The notes under the pieces are model-generated. The model was not told where the DNA came from and did not search any database. It worked only from the letters and a program-made list of their open reading frames with translations. A program made the position numbers and the translations under genes. From positions 11,763,431-11,827,430 of the forward strand of contig CM056550.1 of NCBI GenBank assembly GCA_029721515.1: DNA of 64,000 bases, in the 5' to 3' direction. Shown here in pieces: positions 34,324 to 46,274 of the stretch (position 1 is its first letter; each line of letters starts with the position of its first letter). This DNA is from Synanceia verrucosa (taxonomy: Eukaryota > Chordata > Actinopteri > Perciformes > Synanceiidae).

Positions 34324-35299
34324 TTAAAGCTACAATTCATGAGTTGAAAGAGCTAGCAAGATTTGAAAGTAGCACCTCCTCTCAGCCTCCCCTAACCTCC
34401 ACACTCTCCTCCCATCAGTGCTCCGTCCAAAGCTCCACCCCTTCAAACTTGAACAGTAGCATTCAGCAGGGAGAGGAGAGCTGTTATGCTACATCACCAC
34501 AGTTGTAAAACGTCCCGTTCAAAGCCATTATATCAACGTCATTTTGTCATCTTTATAATGCAGACAGTGATGATTATGACTGTGCAATATGGTCAAAATG
34601 TCATATCCTATAACCTCTTCAATACAAGCCACACCTACGACCAGCTTACACCCACAGAGAAGCTAACGTTAGCATCAGGCTAATACGTGCTACAACAGTA
34701 GCTAAGTTAGCAAACATTACATATTTCATGAAAATAATAACTCCTCCCTAAGCTAAACAAATAATTACCTGTCCAACAGGACGAAAGTAACTTCTGCATC
34801 ACTTTTCAGTCCCTTCAGATGTCTCAGTGTCTCCACCGATGTTCACTCTGGTTTGTCCTCTTAGCTTTATCCAGAGTTTTGTCTTTCAGTCTTTTCTTCC
34901 TCCCTCTTTCTTCTCTTTGTCTGTTTAGCATGATGAGTCGTCAGAAGTAACACTGAAGTGGTATTTTTGGCTGCATTTTCTCTGACATTGTTCCCTACAG
35001 AAGGGATTTCCCTGCTATCTCTGTATTTCTGCAGATGAACTGTGTGTTTGATATTTCCAGCAACAGCGGGGAGGAGGGAGGGACATGAGCAGGATGACAC
35101 ATGATTGGTTCTCTCATCTCGCTCTGAGTGTCAGTTGATTGGTCAGAGTTTTTACAGTCCTGTAGCTGCCACAGAGGTCTGATTCTTTCCCTTCCTTTTT
35201 CTGAACACATCATGTATTGACTGCTCTCAGGGTAGAAGGAGCATTTCACCCAGTAGAACAAAAAATGTTTCTGAACAGCATCATGGATTGCAGCTTTAA
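34324..35299. mobile_element. Non-autonomous element with TTAA ends (element T2)
   Basis: The left end TTAAAGCTACAATTCATGAG is the inverted repeat of the right end CATCATGGATTGCAGCTTTAA, with few mismatches. Both finish in TTAA, as in T1, but the sequence differs. No transposase. Confidence 0.65.
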
Positions 35300-35567
35300 T
35301 ATCTAAAAAGTGTGGTTTATGCTACATCACACATTTTCAACATTCAACTTTTAAATTGAATTAAACAAATTATACATTCATATTTTCAAAATTTATTCTA
35401 CTTCACCTTCCCAAAACATTCAACCCAGCATTAGCAGATTAGCTTAAGCTAAGCAGCATTCAGCATGAGCAGCGTAGCTTCAGCTGACAGTATTCCCACA
35501 CATTTTCAGTAGGAAATGCATATTTTAGTTGTTACTGTATTAGTTCTTGGTGAGTGGCACTCTGGGT

Positions 35568-35765
35568 TTATTTGCATAACCTCAATATATCTTCAGTCAA
35601 ATCTGCTATTACTATGTCCAAATTCTCAGAGGCGTCAATGGATTCTACATCTGTATGGGTGGATGAGTTTTGCTGCAGGAGATGACATGTTTGATTTATA
35701 ATATGTATGTTAGCGGAGAGCAGGAAGATGTGCAAGACAAGCAAGAGGGGATGCATTACATCCAT
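35568..35765 (-). pseudogene. Possible Env N-terminus of ERV-3
   Basis: Minus-strand frame starting MDVMHPLLLVLHIFLLSAN, a signal-peptide-like hydrophobic start, followed by an NQT sequon. It lies downstream of the ERV-3 pol remnant, where env would begin. No further Env motif is seen, so this is a positional inference. Confidence 0.3.
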
Positions 35766-35992
35766 ACATACAGCTTTTCAATTCAATTCTTCTGCCTCTG
35801 TTACTGTTGTTGTTAGTTGTAGTTGATTATTTTGTGTAAATCAATCAATGAAATTGTTTTGTTTTGGGTTTTTTTGTAGAAAGTGGTTATGACAATTGAG
35901 AGCTGACAGGAAAAAGGTAGATTAAAAATTGATTAACTGTTTAGTTGTTTGTGATTGAATGATGTATTATAAATGCCAGTTTAGTAGAAGCT

Positions 35993-36418
35993 TTACTCAG
36001 TATCATTTTCATTCAATACAGCTGTTGCAGTAACTACAGCATATCCTGTTTTTGTCTTGCCCAGTTCATCTTTTTTAGAAGAGCCGTCTACAAATAGTAC
36101 TTCTCCTTCCAGTAAGGGAACATCTGACAAGTCTTCTCTACTCTTTGCGGTTTTCTCTGCTTCCGCTTGACAGTCATGTTTTTCACCATCATCAGGGAGT
36201 GGTATTAATGTGGCTGGATTTAACACTGTACATCTTTCAATAGTCAAATGTGGCTGTGACAGAAGAGTAGCCATGCATGACAAGTGTCTCGCAGGAGATA
36301 AGAATATCATATTTGTCTGTAATAACAGTGCTGAGACTGCATGTGGTACTTTCAATGTTAGTGGGTGAAATAGTACTATTCCTGCACTACTCTCCACAGC
36401 TAATGAGGCTGCTACCAC
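35993..36418 (-). pseudogene. ERV-3 pol: connection and RNase H start
   Basis: Contains LNPATLIPLPDD and LEGEVLFVDGSS, the first RNase H catalytic Asp block of gammaretrovirus-like Pol, then GYAVVTA. It stops at TGA 35993-35995. The frame differs from the upstream piece, so a frameshift lies near 36400. Confidence 0.75.
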
Positions 36419-37235
36419 AGCTCTTACACAGTGTGGTAGTGCATGCTACTGCATCCATTTTAGATGAATAGTAAGCCACTGGCCTCATTTTACCACCATG
36501 TTGTTGCATAAGCAGAGATGTCATAAAATGTCCTTTGCAGTCAACTGTTTGCACAAAGGATTTGTTGTAATCTGGTAATGCTAGTGTTGAGGTTGATACT
36601 AAAGCTTGCTTTATATCACAAAATGCCTTTTCTGCTTCTGATGTCCACTCCAAATGTGAGGACATTTTCAAATCATTTTTGTACATTATTGTTTGCAAAG
36701 GGCTCACTATCTCTGCATAATTGGGAACCCAACTTCTGCAGTAGTTTGTCAACCCTAAGAATGACATCATCTGTTTCTTTGTTGTCGGTTTTGGTGCCTG
36801 CAATACGGCTGCTTTTCTACTCTCCAATATAGTTCGTCCTCCTGCACTGAGAATGTGCCCTAGATATTTTACTTGTTGTTGACACAACTGCAACTTGCTT
36901 TTACTGACTTTATGACCTTGTTCAGCTAAATGTTTTAACAACGCAATAGAATCCGCTAAACATGTTTGTTCGTCTGGTTGAGGATTTCTTATCTGTCCTC
37001 CGGGACTTAACAGTCCTCCTATCTGTTTAGACCAGTTTCCTACCGTTCCTGCTGATCTAGTCGTTGGTTTGGGTGTGTGTGACACATACGGTGGCGGTGG
37101 CGCGCTTGGTGGGGTGTGGTCAGAGTGTTTTGGTACCGCGCCTGTAGATATGTCTGGATACAGCCTAGGTATGGCGGTCAACAGCTCCGCCTTACTTTCA
37201 CTACTTCCCTCTTCTACTTGATTTCTCCCTATCAC
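36387..37235 (-). pseudogene. ERV-3 Gag proline-rich part joined to the late reverse transcriptase
   Basis: The N-terminal part has PPSAPPPPYVSHTPKP (a PPPY-type late-domain motif in a proline-rich stretch). After GGQIRNPQPDEQT the frame moves into KLQLCQQQVKYLGHILS and MMSFLGLTNYCRSWVPNYAE, the thumb and connection region of retroviral polymerase. The deletion removes Gag's end, protease and the YxDD site. Confidence 0.75.
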
Positions 37236-37257
37236 TCTACCTCTTGGTCCTGTCTCA

Positions 37258-37569
37258 TTATCTTCCTGTCGTGCAACTAACAGTTGCTTTTGTGACTTTT
37301 CTAACTTCTCTCTTTCTCTTCTTTCCTTCTCCTTTCTCTATCCCTCTTCTCTTTTTTTGAGCTACTGTTATCCACAGTTTTACTTCATCTCCCCCTAATT
37401 TCTTTTCTTTCTTTGGCTTTCCCTTGGCCTTCTTTTGAATATCTTCCTGTAGTTTAGTTAAAGCCTTGGTGTTTAACTGTCCCGTATAACCAAACTGTTG
37501 TTGCCACAATTGTAGAAATTGGACATGATCTGGTCCTTTCGCTTGCATTACTTTCCAGTCATTACTCTC
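37258..37569 (-). pseudogene. ERV-3 Gag segment, cut by the gap
   Basis: Open from the gap edge through WKVMQAKGPDHVQFLQLWQQ to a Lys-rich stretch (KKAKGKPKKEKK). This fits a retroviral matrix region, but it is only a partial piece. Confidence 0.55.
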
Positions 37570-38069
37570 NNNNNNNNNNNNNNNNNNNNNNNNNNNNNNN
37601 NNNNNNNNNNNNNNNNNNNNNNNNNNNNNNNNNNNNNNNNNNNNNNNNNNNNNNNNNNNNNNNNNNNNNNNNNNNNNNNNNNNNNNNNNNNNNNNNNNNN
37701 NNNNNNNNNNNNNNNNNNNNNNNNNNNNNNNNNNNNNNNNNNNNNNNNNNNNNNNNNNNNNNNNNNNNNNNNNNNNNNNNNNNNNNNNNNNNNNNNNNNN
37801 NNNNNNNNNNNNNNNNNNNNNNNNNNNNNNNNNNNNNNNNNNNNNNNNNNNNNNNNNNNNNNNNNNNNNNNNNNNNNNNNNNNNNNNNNNNNNNNNNNNN
37901 NNNNNNNNNNNNNNNNNNNNNNNNNNNNNNNNNNNNNNNNNNNNNNNNNNNNNNNNNNNNNNNNNNNNNNNNNNNNNNNNNNNNNNNNNNNNNNNNNNNN
38001 NNNNNNNNNNNNNNNNNNNNNNNNNNNNNNNNNNNNNNNNNNNNNNNNNNNNNNNNNNNNNNNNNNNNN
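37570..38069. other. Assembly gap (500 N)
   Basis: Exactly 500 N, a placeholder length. The true distance is unknown. Confidence 0.99.
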
Positions 38070-39189
38070 AAATCATATGTCAAATGCAGGCAGCTATTAT
38101 CATAAAAATATTAAAAAATAAAATAAAAAAATAAAAAAATCTATCCCAATTCCTGACTAAAAAAAACGTAATTACATTTGGGACATACATTTTTACATAT
38201 AAAGGGGTCCCCTCGATATCAATAACACACGTATTGCCATTAAACTGGTTGATATTTTATCATTTTACCTCGGTGAGTGCTTGCCTTGTGGCCATAGAAG
38301 TGAACGGCGTCCGACGTGACAGGCGGCCATGTTGGAACTATTGAGAGTTCCATAACCCGGAAGTGGGGTCCGCCGAGCTGTACAGCGTATGCCTATGGGA
38401 GTGTCGCCACTCTGTTTAATCCACTGCTCTGGTTTCTACTTCACAACTATAATGTTGAAAAACAGCAAGATCACTCTATAAACTCATTATATCTCACAAA
38501 TAAAATGTCAGCAAAGTCCATAAAGAGCTAAAGGTTGAACTCAGACATCCGTCAGTTTTCGTTCTTCCTCCTATTATGCTCTGCAGTATTGGTAGAGGAG
38601 GAGACAATTGATCAATTTACAGTCATATCAATAAGTATCATGAACAGTGTTAACATAGATAATATATCAATGACAGCTCTGCAGTCTGCAACTTGTCATA
38701 CCACATCAAGCCAGCCAAGCTACACTAGGGATTTATTCTTATACTTTTATTATGTCAAAATAAAAGCCTTAACAAACGGGATTCTATAAACCGGCAAACA
38801 CCGGGGGCTTTTATTTTGAAAATAACACAGGAAGTTCTGAGTAAAAACTGACACTTATCAGAGCCAGACCTGTACAACAGCGGAAGGCAGCAGTGTTCCT
38901 AAACAGGGCAGATCAAAATGATGATTTATTGTAATCATTTCACCATGGTGATGCTTATTTAATACTTGTAACAATAACTAATATTAGTTTCACACTTATA
39001 AATGCACTGACAGATTTAACACTCTGTCGTCTCTGCCGCTCAGACCAGCTGGTCCTAGCTGCACTGTGTGTGTGTGTGTGTGTGTGTGTATGCGTGGGTG
39101 TGTGTGGGTGTGCGTGTGTGCATGGGTGTGATGATCATCAATCACTGTGTGATTGATGTGTCATCAATCACACAGTGATGCTGTGTTGA
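38070..39189. other. Spacer sequence, no gene recognised
   Basis: Contains repeat-like blocks (CGGAAGTGGGGTCCGCCGAG near 38360), (TG)n at 39065-39088 and a hairpin at 39141-39179. Short open frames only. Confidence 0.45.
39141..39179. other. 18-bp perfect hairpin
   Basis: ATCACTGTGTGATTGATG, loop TGT, CATCAATCACACAGTGAT. Such a long stem with a 3-base loop is a cruciform candidate. Confidence 0.9.
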
Positions 39190-39760
39190 TGGAGGTGCAT
39201 GAATATCACCTAATTCTGCTGGCCACCCCGACATAATTTCAACACCCCTTGGGCCAGGGCCACCCCTATGAAAAAGTCTAGACACGCCCCTGGTGTTTCT
39301 ACCATCCACATTAAATGTGTGCCTGTCCAAGATTCATGTTGCAAACGCACACACCGAAGCATGCACTTTGTGCTTCGCTGTGAAGATTAAATCAGAGTTC
39401 GGGGCTTTTATTTTGAAAGGACAGTCATAGCCACAGCTTCCTGTGAGGAAACAGCTGCCCCTCTGGAGTTTGGGGCTTTATTTTGAAAAATGAGTCTGGT
39501 TCAGAGCAGTTAATCCTATGTGGATCCCCCACCTGACACGCATCAACATCCATTCACACTCTGCCACTGATTATAAGCTGACCTGTCAAATTACCTCTCG
39601 TTAAAAAAAAACTGTAAAGAGTAGAGCTTAGATTTTTGGATGTGAATGATGCTATATTCATGGAGGTGCATGCACATCACCTAATTCTGCTGTCCACCCC
39701 TGCATGGCTTTGACACCCCGTGGGGCACCCCTATGAAAAAGTCTAGGCACGCCCCTGCTC
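39190..39760 (+). repeat. Two direct copies of a roughly 100-bp repeat
   Basis: TGGAGGTGCATGAATATCACC ... CTATGAAAAAGTCTAGACACG at 39190-39292 and again at 39660-39760 with substitutions. The sequence between them is unclassified. Confidence 0.8.
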
Positions 39761-40506
39761 TGTCTCCCACACTGGCTCTCACTGCCTGCCACTGATTTCA
39801 AGCTGAGTTGGACCTGTCGAACTCCTCTGAATAAATCAAAAACCGTAAGGAGTACGGCTTTGAGGTTTGGACGAGAGGCGGCAGGAGCTTGCGATGATAG
39901 CAGAGCTGTAAATTTTATGTCTCTAACCCACTCTGAAGGCCGACAGCGGCAGGTTAAACACAAGAGGTTTCTCTGCTTTCTCACGCCTTTTCCTCTGAAA
40001 AATAAAACAGGACCCTATGGAGGGATTTTGGGAGGTGCTGCCCTAATTAAGGGTCTGAAGCCCAAATTATAAATCTCACAGACACCACAGACACATTGTT
40101 ACGACTGCGATTTAAATATATTTTACGACGATTTAGAAGCTGTTCTCCACTCTAGGTGTGTAGTTCTCCCACTCTAGTGCACGCAATAGACACCCATGTT
40201 AACCACTAAGGGACAGCACATGACTTTTCAGGGAAATTGTGATGAAGGCCTGGATTTCTTACTTACAAAATGCAAAGCAATAACCAAGTGTGTCATGTCT
40301 TTGGGTTAAAAGATTTGTATATTTCATAAGATGAATAAGCTAGTTAAAAAGTTATAAATATGTTTATTTCATGATGCAATGTGTTAAAATGTTTTGCGTA
40401 AAATCGTCAGAGTGACACCTCTTCACCTGTGAGGATCGTTTGGTTTTCCAGAGTGAGTGTTCTATACGTTTATAGTGGATCTTTGACATATCTCCGGTGA
40501 AAGTAC
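39761..40506. other. Spacer sequence, no gene recognised
   Basis: Read on both strands; no domain or splice pattern. It ends at the TA abutting the right-arm Tc1. Confidence 0.45.
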
Positions 40507-42110
40507 AGTCATGGAAAAAATTATTAGACCACCCTTGTTTTCTTCAATTTCTTGTTAGTTTTAATGCCTGGCTCAACTAAAGGTACATTTGTTTGGACAA
40601 TTATAATGATAACAACAAAAATAGCTCATGAGAGTTTAATTTAAGAACTAAGGATTATTCATTTTCCATGGTTTTCTTGATAATAACCAAAATTACTTAA
40701 ATTCTTACATCAATAGCTATGGCATTGTACCGCCAAAAACACTACTTTTAAGCATTCCATGTTTTCTTTTCTGTTTGCTTTAAACACATGATACACACAA
40801 GAGTTAATACTTGATTGCATAACCATTGTTTTTGATGACTGCAGCCATGCGTCTTGGCATGCTCTCCACCAGCTTCTGACATTGTTCTGCTGTCACAGCA
40901 GCCCATTCCTGTTGGACAAATTCAAACAAATTTTCTTTGTTTTTGGGCTTGTGGTTCTCCATTTTGAGTTTGATGATTTTCCACAGGTTTTCAATTGGAT
41001 TAAGATCTGGTGATTGAGCAGGCCAAGGCATGGTGCGAATGTTGTGGTTCTCCATCCAGGCTTTAACTGACCTTGCTGTGTGGCAAGGGCATTGTCTTGT
41101 TGGAAAATCCAGTCATTCGAGGCAGGAAAGAGTTTTCCAGCTGATGGAAGAAGACTGTTTTCAAGGGTAGTCCTGTACTTGACCTGGTTCATTCGGCCTT
41201 CACACAATTGCATTTGCCCTGTTCCACTTAGACTGAAACAACCCCAGATCATGACTGATCCACCCCATGTTTTTACTGTAGGGGCAAGACAGTCTGGGTT
41301 GTAAGCTTCTCCAGGCTTCCTCCTAACCAGTAAGTTGGCTGGAGTGGGCATCAATTCAAAGTGGATTCATCACTGAAGAGAACCTTAGCCCAATCATCAA
41401 CAGTCCAATCCTTGTGGTCTCGAGCAAAGAGTAACCGGGCCTTCCTCTGCCTTTCATTGATGAAGGGCTTCTTGCGTGCTCTGTGTGACTTCAAACCAGC
41501 TTCAACAAGTCGGTTTCGAACTGTCCTTGCCGAGCAAGTCACATTTCTCGACAGTGCCCACTCATTTTTAAGGTCCCTGGAGGTCTGACGGCGATTCCTG
41601 ACACAGGAGCGGATGAGTGCACGGTCATCTCGTGGGGTAGAAAGATGTTTCCTGCCACGGCCAGGTAGCAATTTGGTAGTGCCATGTTCAGCTTGTTTTT
41701 TTTGTTGGAATGAACGGCTGTCTTGGAGATCTTCAGTTTTTTCGCTACCTGTCTCTCACTCATGCCAATTTCCAGCAGTGCCAAGATGGCTGCCTTTGTT
41801 GCTTCACATAATTCTTTTGTTTTCGGCATTATGTGAGAGCTGACAACTTCTGAGTTGTGCTACGGCTTGAATGTAAGCAGGAAACCACTCTAGGCCTTTG
41901 CATGTGCAGTGCTGCTTGTGACATGAAATGGCCTCTTATATACCCTGGGAATCAATTAAGCTTAAGAATGTCAAATAGAACATAAAGTATTATGTGACCA
42001 GCTGCATTTTTTGTTGTGTTCTTTGTATTATACGTTTAGTGGTACCAGATATTAGAATGAACAAGAAATTGAAGAAAACAAGGGTGGTCTAATAATTTTT
42101 TCCATGACTG
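40507..42110 (-). mobile_element. Tc1-family element, mirror copy
   Basis: Inverted ends CAGTCATGGAAAA / TTTTCCATGACTG with TA at 40505-40506 and 42111-42112. The outer flank (TTAAGTCTGAGAATGACTC) is shared with the left arm. The inner flank is not. Confidence 0.92.
40804..41829 (-). pseudogene. Tc1 transposase, several frameshifts
   Basis: The start at 41829 (MPKTKELCEATKAA) is open through KKLKISKTAVH, then shifts. The 41671-41351 segment reads GRGRKHLST to LFSDEST and shifts at the first Asp block. The second Asp block is shifted (DNALATQQ). The Glu block PDLNPIENLW is in 41055-40804. It is more damaged than the left-arm copy. Confidence 0.88.
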
Positions 42111-42672
42111 TAAACATTAAGTCTGAGAATGACTCATAAATACGCTGAATGTGTTCTAAACGTTTGAACCTTGGGAAACTTTCGTCTTTGTAAGTATTTG
42201 TATGTTCAGAGACATTAGTTTGAGGTCACAATTATATTTTATTTGAAAGCTCAATGTAAACGGGTGATTGTTGATACAGCTATCTATGTTGTGTTTAGCA
42301 TAAATAAGCTAGCTACCTGTATTTTGCACAATGGTGCTCAGTGCACAGTGAAATGTATATTTTTTCTGTATCTTTCAGTTACATTAACTTGTTTACTACA
42401 AGAGACCTCCATAAAAGCAAGAAAAGAACGCCTTGTGTGCAGAGTTTCTTCATTAGTTCGCTGGCTGTCTAGCTTCACATAGTCACGTGTCGTGAGGACA
42501 GCACAAAGTGGAGCCCCATAAAATTGTCCTGGTGTATCAGCACTGACATAAAATAGTGGTGTGAATATGGTTGAGAGGAAAAAAACATCAAAGGAGCACT
42601 GGGGTTCTTCTTTGAGCCAAGGATCCACAATACTGGGAAAATTCATACCTCAGAAACATCGAAGGACTACAA

Positions 42673-42706
<34 letters not shown>

Positions 42707-43254
42707 GTTGAAGGGTACAATGACTCGCTACTCAGAGACTGACAGATTGACATGGAAACAATTCATGCCGAGTCATGTCAACCAAAGCTGTCCAGAGATG
42801 TCCACACATTTCCAAAGATGACCACTGATGTCAGAGAGAGAGAGAGACCGGCGATGAAGCGACTCAAGCTGAAGTCGCCTCCATGGGATCCAGCAGATCC
42901 AAGCACCCGAGGTCCAGACAGAACCTGCAGCCACTCCTCACTGCTCAACACCTTCCATCTATCTACGAGCAGTGATATGATACACCTACTGTACATCTTC
43001 ACATGTTAAAGAGTTTGATGATTAGATACTAAATTAACTGGCCAAATTTAGAGTTTATCTAGAGAACTTAATAATACTGAATAATAAACAGTACAACTCT
43101 TAATGTGGTTCATAGATATCAATCACTGAATCTAACTGGTCACACTGAAATAATTAATCATTTGTTCATCCATCTTTCCTTTATTTTATCATTCATTCTA
43201 TTATGGTCACATTGAATTAATACCATTTATTCATCCATCAATCTTCCTGCATTC
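42111..43254. other. Arm sequence without recognised genes; (CA)n at 42675-42703
   Basis: Mirror of 30061-31204. No gene is supported in either copy. Confidence 0.5.
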
Positions 43255-43560
43255 CATCCATCCATCCATTATCTACCACTTATCCTCATAGGGTCGCGGG
43301 GGGGCTGGAGCCTATCCCAGCTGTCTTAGGGCGGAAGGCAGGGTACACCCTGGACAAGTCGCCACCTCATCGCAGGACACAGAGACAGACAACCATTCGC
43401 ACTCACATTCACACCTACAGTCAATTTAAATTAGCCAATTAACCTAATCCCCATGCATGTTTTTGGATGGTGGGAGGAAGCCGGAGTACCCGAAGAGAAC
43501 CCACGCAGACATGGGGAGAACATGCAAACTCCACACAGAAAGGTCCCGGGCCCGGGATTC
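43255..43560 (-). mobile_element. SINE (copy 9), mirror of 29743
   Basis: GGAT tail end at 43255, body to the B-box edge at 43560. Confidence 0.88.
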
Positions 43561-43779
43561 GGTAAAACTTGGTTAGAGATGCCACGAAGTAGGTGGCAGT
43601 GCCTTAACCGTATGTGTGTTGATGGCCACAGGGGCCAATTCTTCCTGCATTCCGTTATTTTCTATTTTATTATTTCTGTTAGTAGTCTGGTCATTTAGTT
43701 TGTCAAATTAATCATTTATTATTAATTATTTTCTTTTACAGTAGTAGTCTGGTTATAGTTTGTAAAATAAACTTCTCAT

Positions 43780-43783
<4 letters not shown>

Positions 43784-43838
<55 letters not shown>
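43784..43838. repeat. (TA)n microsatellite
   Basis: Mirror of the 29474 tract. Confidence 0.95.
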
Positions 43839-43840
<2 letters not shown>

Positions 43841-44007
43841 TTTGGTCCGCTTTAAACGGACCAAACGAGGACAGTGTGAAAGCGACCTTAGTGACTATAA
43901 AGTCCTTGCTGTGACCTGTAACTGTGACTGTAAAAACAGATAATTCTATTCTTCAATTCAACTGACAGTTCAATGGAACTGTTGCACTGAACGTAGTCTA
44001 ATGTTAG

Positions 44008-46274
44008 TAGGGCTGCCACAAACGATTATTTTGATAATCGACTAATCACCGATTATTTTTTTCGATTAGTCGACTAATCGGGTCATACTTAAATTGAGTG
44101 TCAACATACAGCTTATCACACCAGCATGCAGCTGCTCTTGTATAACCATCATTAGTTTTCAGCTTGAAGTGTTTAAGGTATATGCTAACTAAAAATAAAG
44201 ACAATTAAGATGATAATTCATTAAACCTTTAATGAAATATGCAGTTTGTAGCACAAACAATTCTTTAACTGTGTAGCATAAAGTGCATAAAATAAGGATA
44301 AGGCACTGGCCTAAACAACACAAAAATAAATACCATTTTTTTTTAGGTTTTTCTTTACTTCATTTGTCTCTGACATCAAACATAGCTACATTTGAATAAA
44401 ATGAGGTAGGTATCTGAAACTAAGGAATTATTCACAATAATGAAGTTTTGGTCTCACTGACTCAAGATAACAACAAATATAACAACATCTTCAGGAGTCA
44501 AAAACTTCAGCTTTCTGTATCTGGAGTCCAAGGCTGCAAGAATAACTGGATTTTCTTTGTCTGCTGAGAGAGAGCAAATACTCCCCCATCTCTGTGTTAT
44601 CCCCTCTTCTGCACTGGTAATGAAAGCTTTTCCTGAGCTTGTCTCAAACTGGCTTTGGTGTACAGCCTGTGTCAGCCCTTTGACCACCTGTGGAAGACCT
44701 GAAATGGTTGTGTACTGCTGTCCACTAAGGTAAAAAGTAGCGGTCTCAATAGGTGCCAACCCTTGCTTCAGTTCTTCAAGCAGCAGCAGCAGTTCTACTA
44801 GCCAGCTCGCTTCTCATAAAGTGCTCCACTAGCTGCCTGGCAGTGCCTAGTGCTCTGCTGATGGTGGTTTCTTTGAGAGCAGTGTTGACGATGAGCTGGA
44901 GTGTGTGTCCAGCACAGCGGATAGAGGCCATCCATGTTTTTCTTCAAGCAGTCACATTGCTGCCACCATATTTGAGCCACTGTCATGAACCTCTGCTTTT
45001 ATTTTGGTGGGCAAGATGTCTCTTCCATCCATGTCATTATATGTGCACCAGTATGCCTCTCCTCAAGAGGCATGGTGGAAAGGTTGAAGGTCTTCATCTT
45101 CCAATCTTCACTCAGGAAATGGCAAGACACACCAAGCCTCTGTTGCACGACTGGTCCACACATCAGCAGTCAGAGTGAGGAAACTTTTGACACCCCTGAG
45201 AGTCTCCTTTACCTGAAAGACATGAGATGATTTGGAAGAATAGTAAGCATTAGGAATAAAATTATATACAGTATTTTTTCATTATTAACAATATTTGTCA
45301 GTTTATGCATAAAGCTTTAAATTTATTTACAAATTCAATAATTCAGTTATCAGATTCAGTGAAGTAGGTTAAATATTAAACATTCAACATGTAAGTCAAC
45401 CAGTAAAAAGTGCCTCAACCAAGATTAATTTATTAGTTGCTCAGTCAACAAGTCCTTAATATTATTTCATCATGACATTTGTAAAATTCTTAATTGCTGT
45501 GAGAGAGAGTGAGAGCTCTATGATCTTTTAATTCTTATGTCTTTGAATGTTGCTTGTTTATTAAATCATTTAATCATTTATTTATTTTACTGTGTTACTG
45601 TTGCTTGGGCAATACATTTTAATATATCTGCCTGGTAGGTAGTTGTCATGATAATCCGAGTTGAACTGTTTGATCATCTCTTTAAACCCTTCATCGTCCA
45701 CCATGGACAGGGGTCTCATGTCCGTCACCAACATGTTCAGTATGGACTCGGTCAGGACATTTGCTTGCTGAGGTGTGCATGTAGCTGGCTTTGTAACGAA
45801 GCTGTCCTTTGAAGAACATAATTTTTTAGCACTGAAACATAACGTTTGAAAACATTAGCGTTACCACATTTCCTATTCAAATACATCACTGTTGTAACGT
45901 CACAGAAAACATATGAAATGTGTGTTCGAAGGCTAATGAATAAAATCCTCACCGCTAATGTTAACGTTTACAGCTATCAATACGAGCAAGTTAACTCTCT
46001 ATTTACGCTAATGTTAGCAGCTAACTAGCCAGTTATCTTACCGAGACGACAGTCCCTCTTCATCGTTGTCACAATCAGCCACAGCGCGCTTCCTTTTCAG
46101 GTGCTCATGCATCGTAGTTGTGCTGCCGTGGAAGTGGAAGGAAGTGCCGCAGCAGTTTTGAGAGAAAAACAAAGTTAAAAAAAAGAAAAAGCGACGTGTC
46201 GACTTTTAAATTAGTCGTCAACAATTTTAATAGTCTACATAATCGTGACTAGTCGACTAATCATGGCCGCCCTA
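44008..46274 (-). mobile_element. hAT transposon, mirror copy, decayed
   Basis: Ends TAGGGCTGCCACAAACG and GGCCGCCCTA. About 335 bases shorter than the left copy, with internal losses. The minus-strand transposase fragment at 44454-44759 and the block around 45660-45830 are the same as in the left arm. Part of the BED-finger coding region near 46100 is deleted. Confidence 0.85.

Larger units (their letters stand above)
35993..37569 (-). mobile_element. ERV-3: gag and pol remnant with internal deletion, entering the gap
   Basis: On the minus strand, reading down: a Gag segment (37569-37258; contains GPDHVQFLQLWQQQFGYTG), a proline-rich segment (about 37160-37060), then an abrupt join to the late part of reverse transcriptase and RNase H. 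Protease and the reverse-transcriptase active site are absent. LTRs are not visible, and the 5' side is lost in the gap. Confidence 0.8.

Noticed and set aside
37519..38121. Long frames across the N run
   Set aside because: Consist of unknown bases; carry no information.
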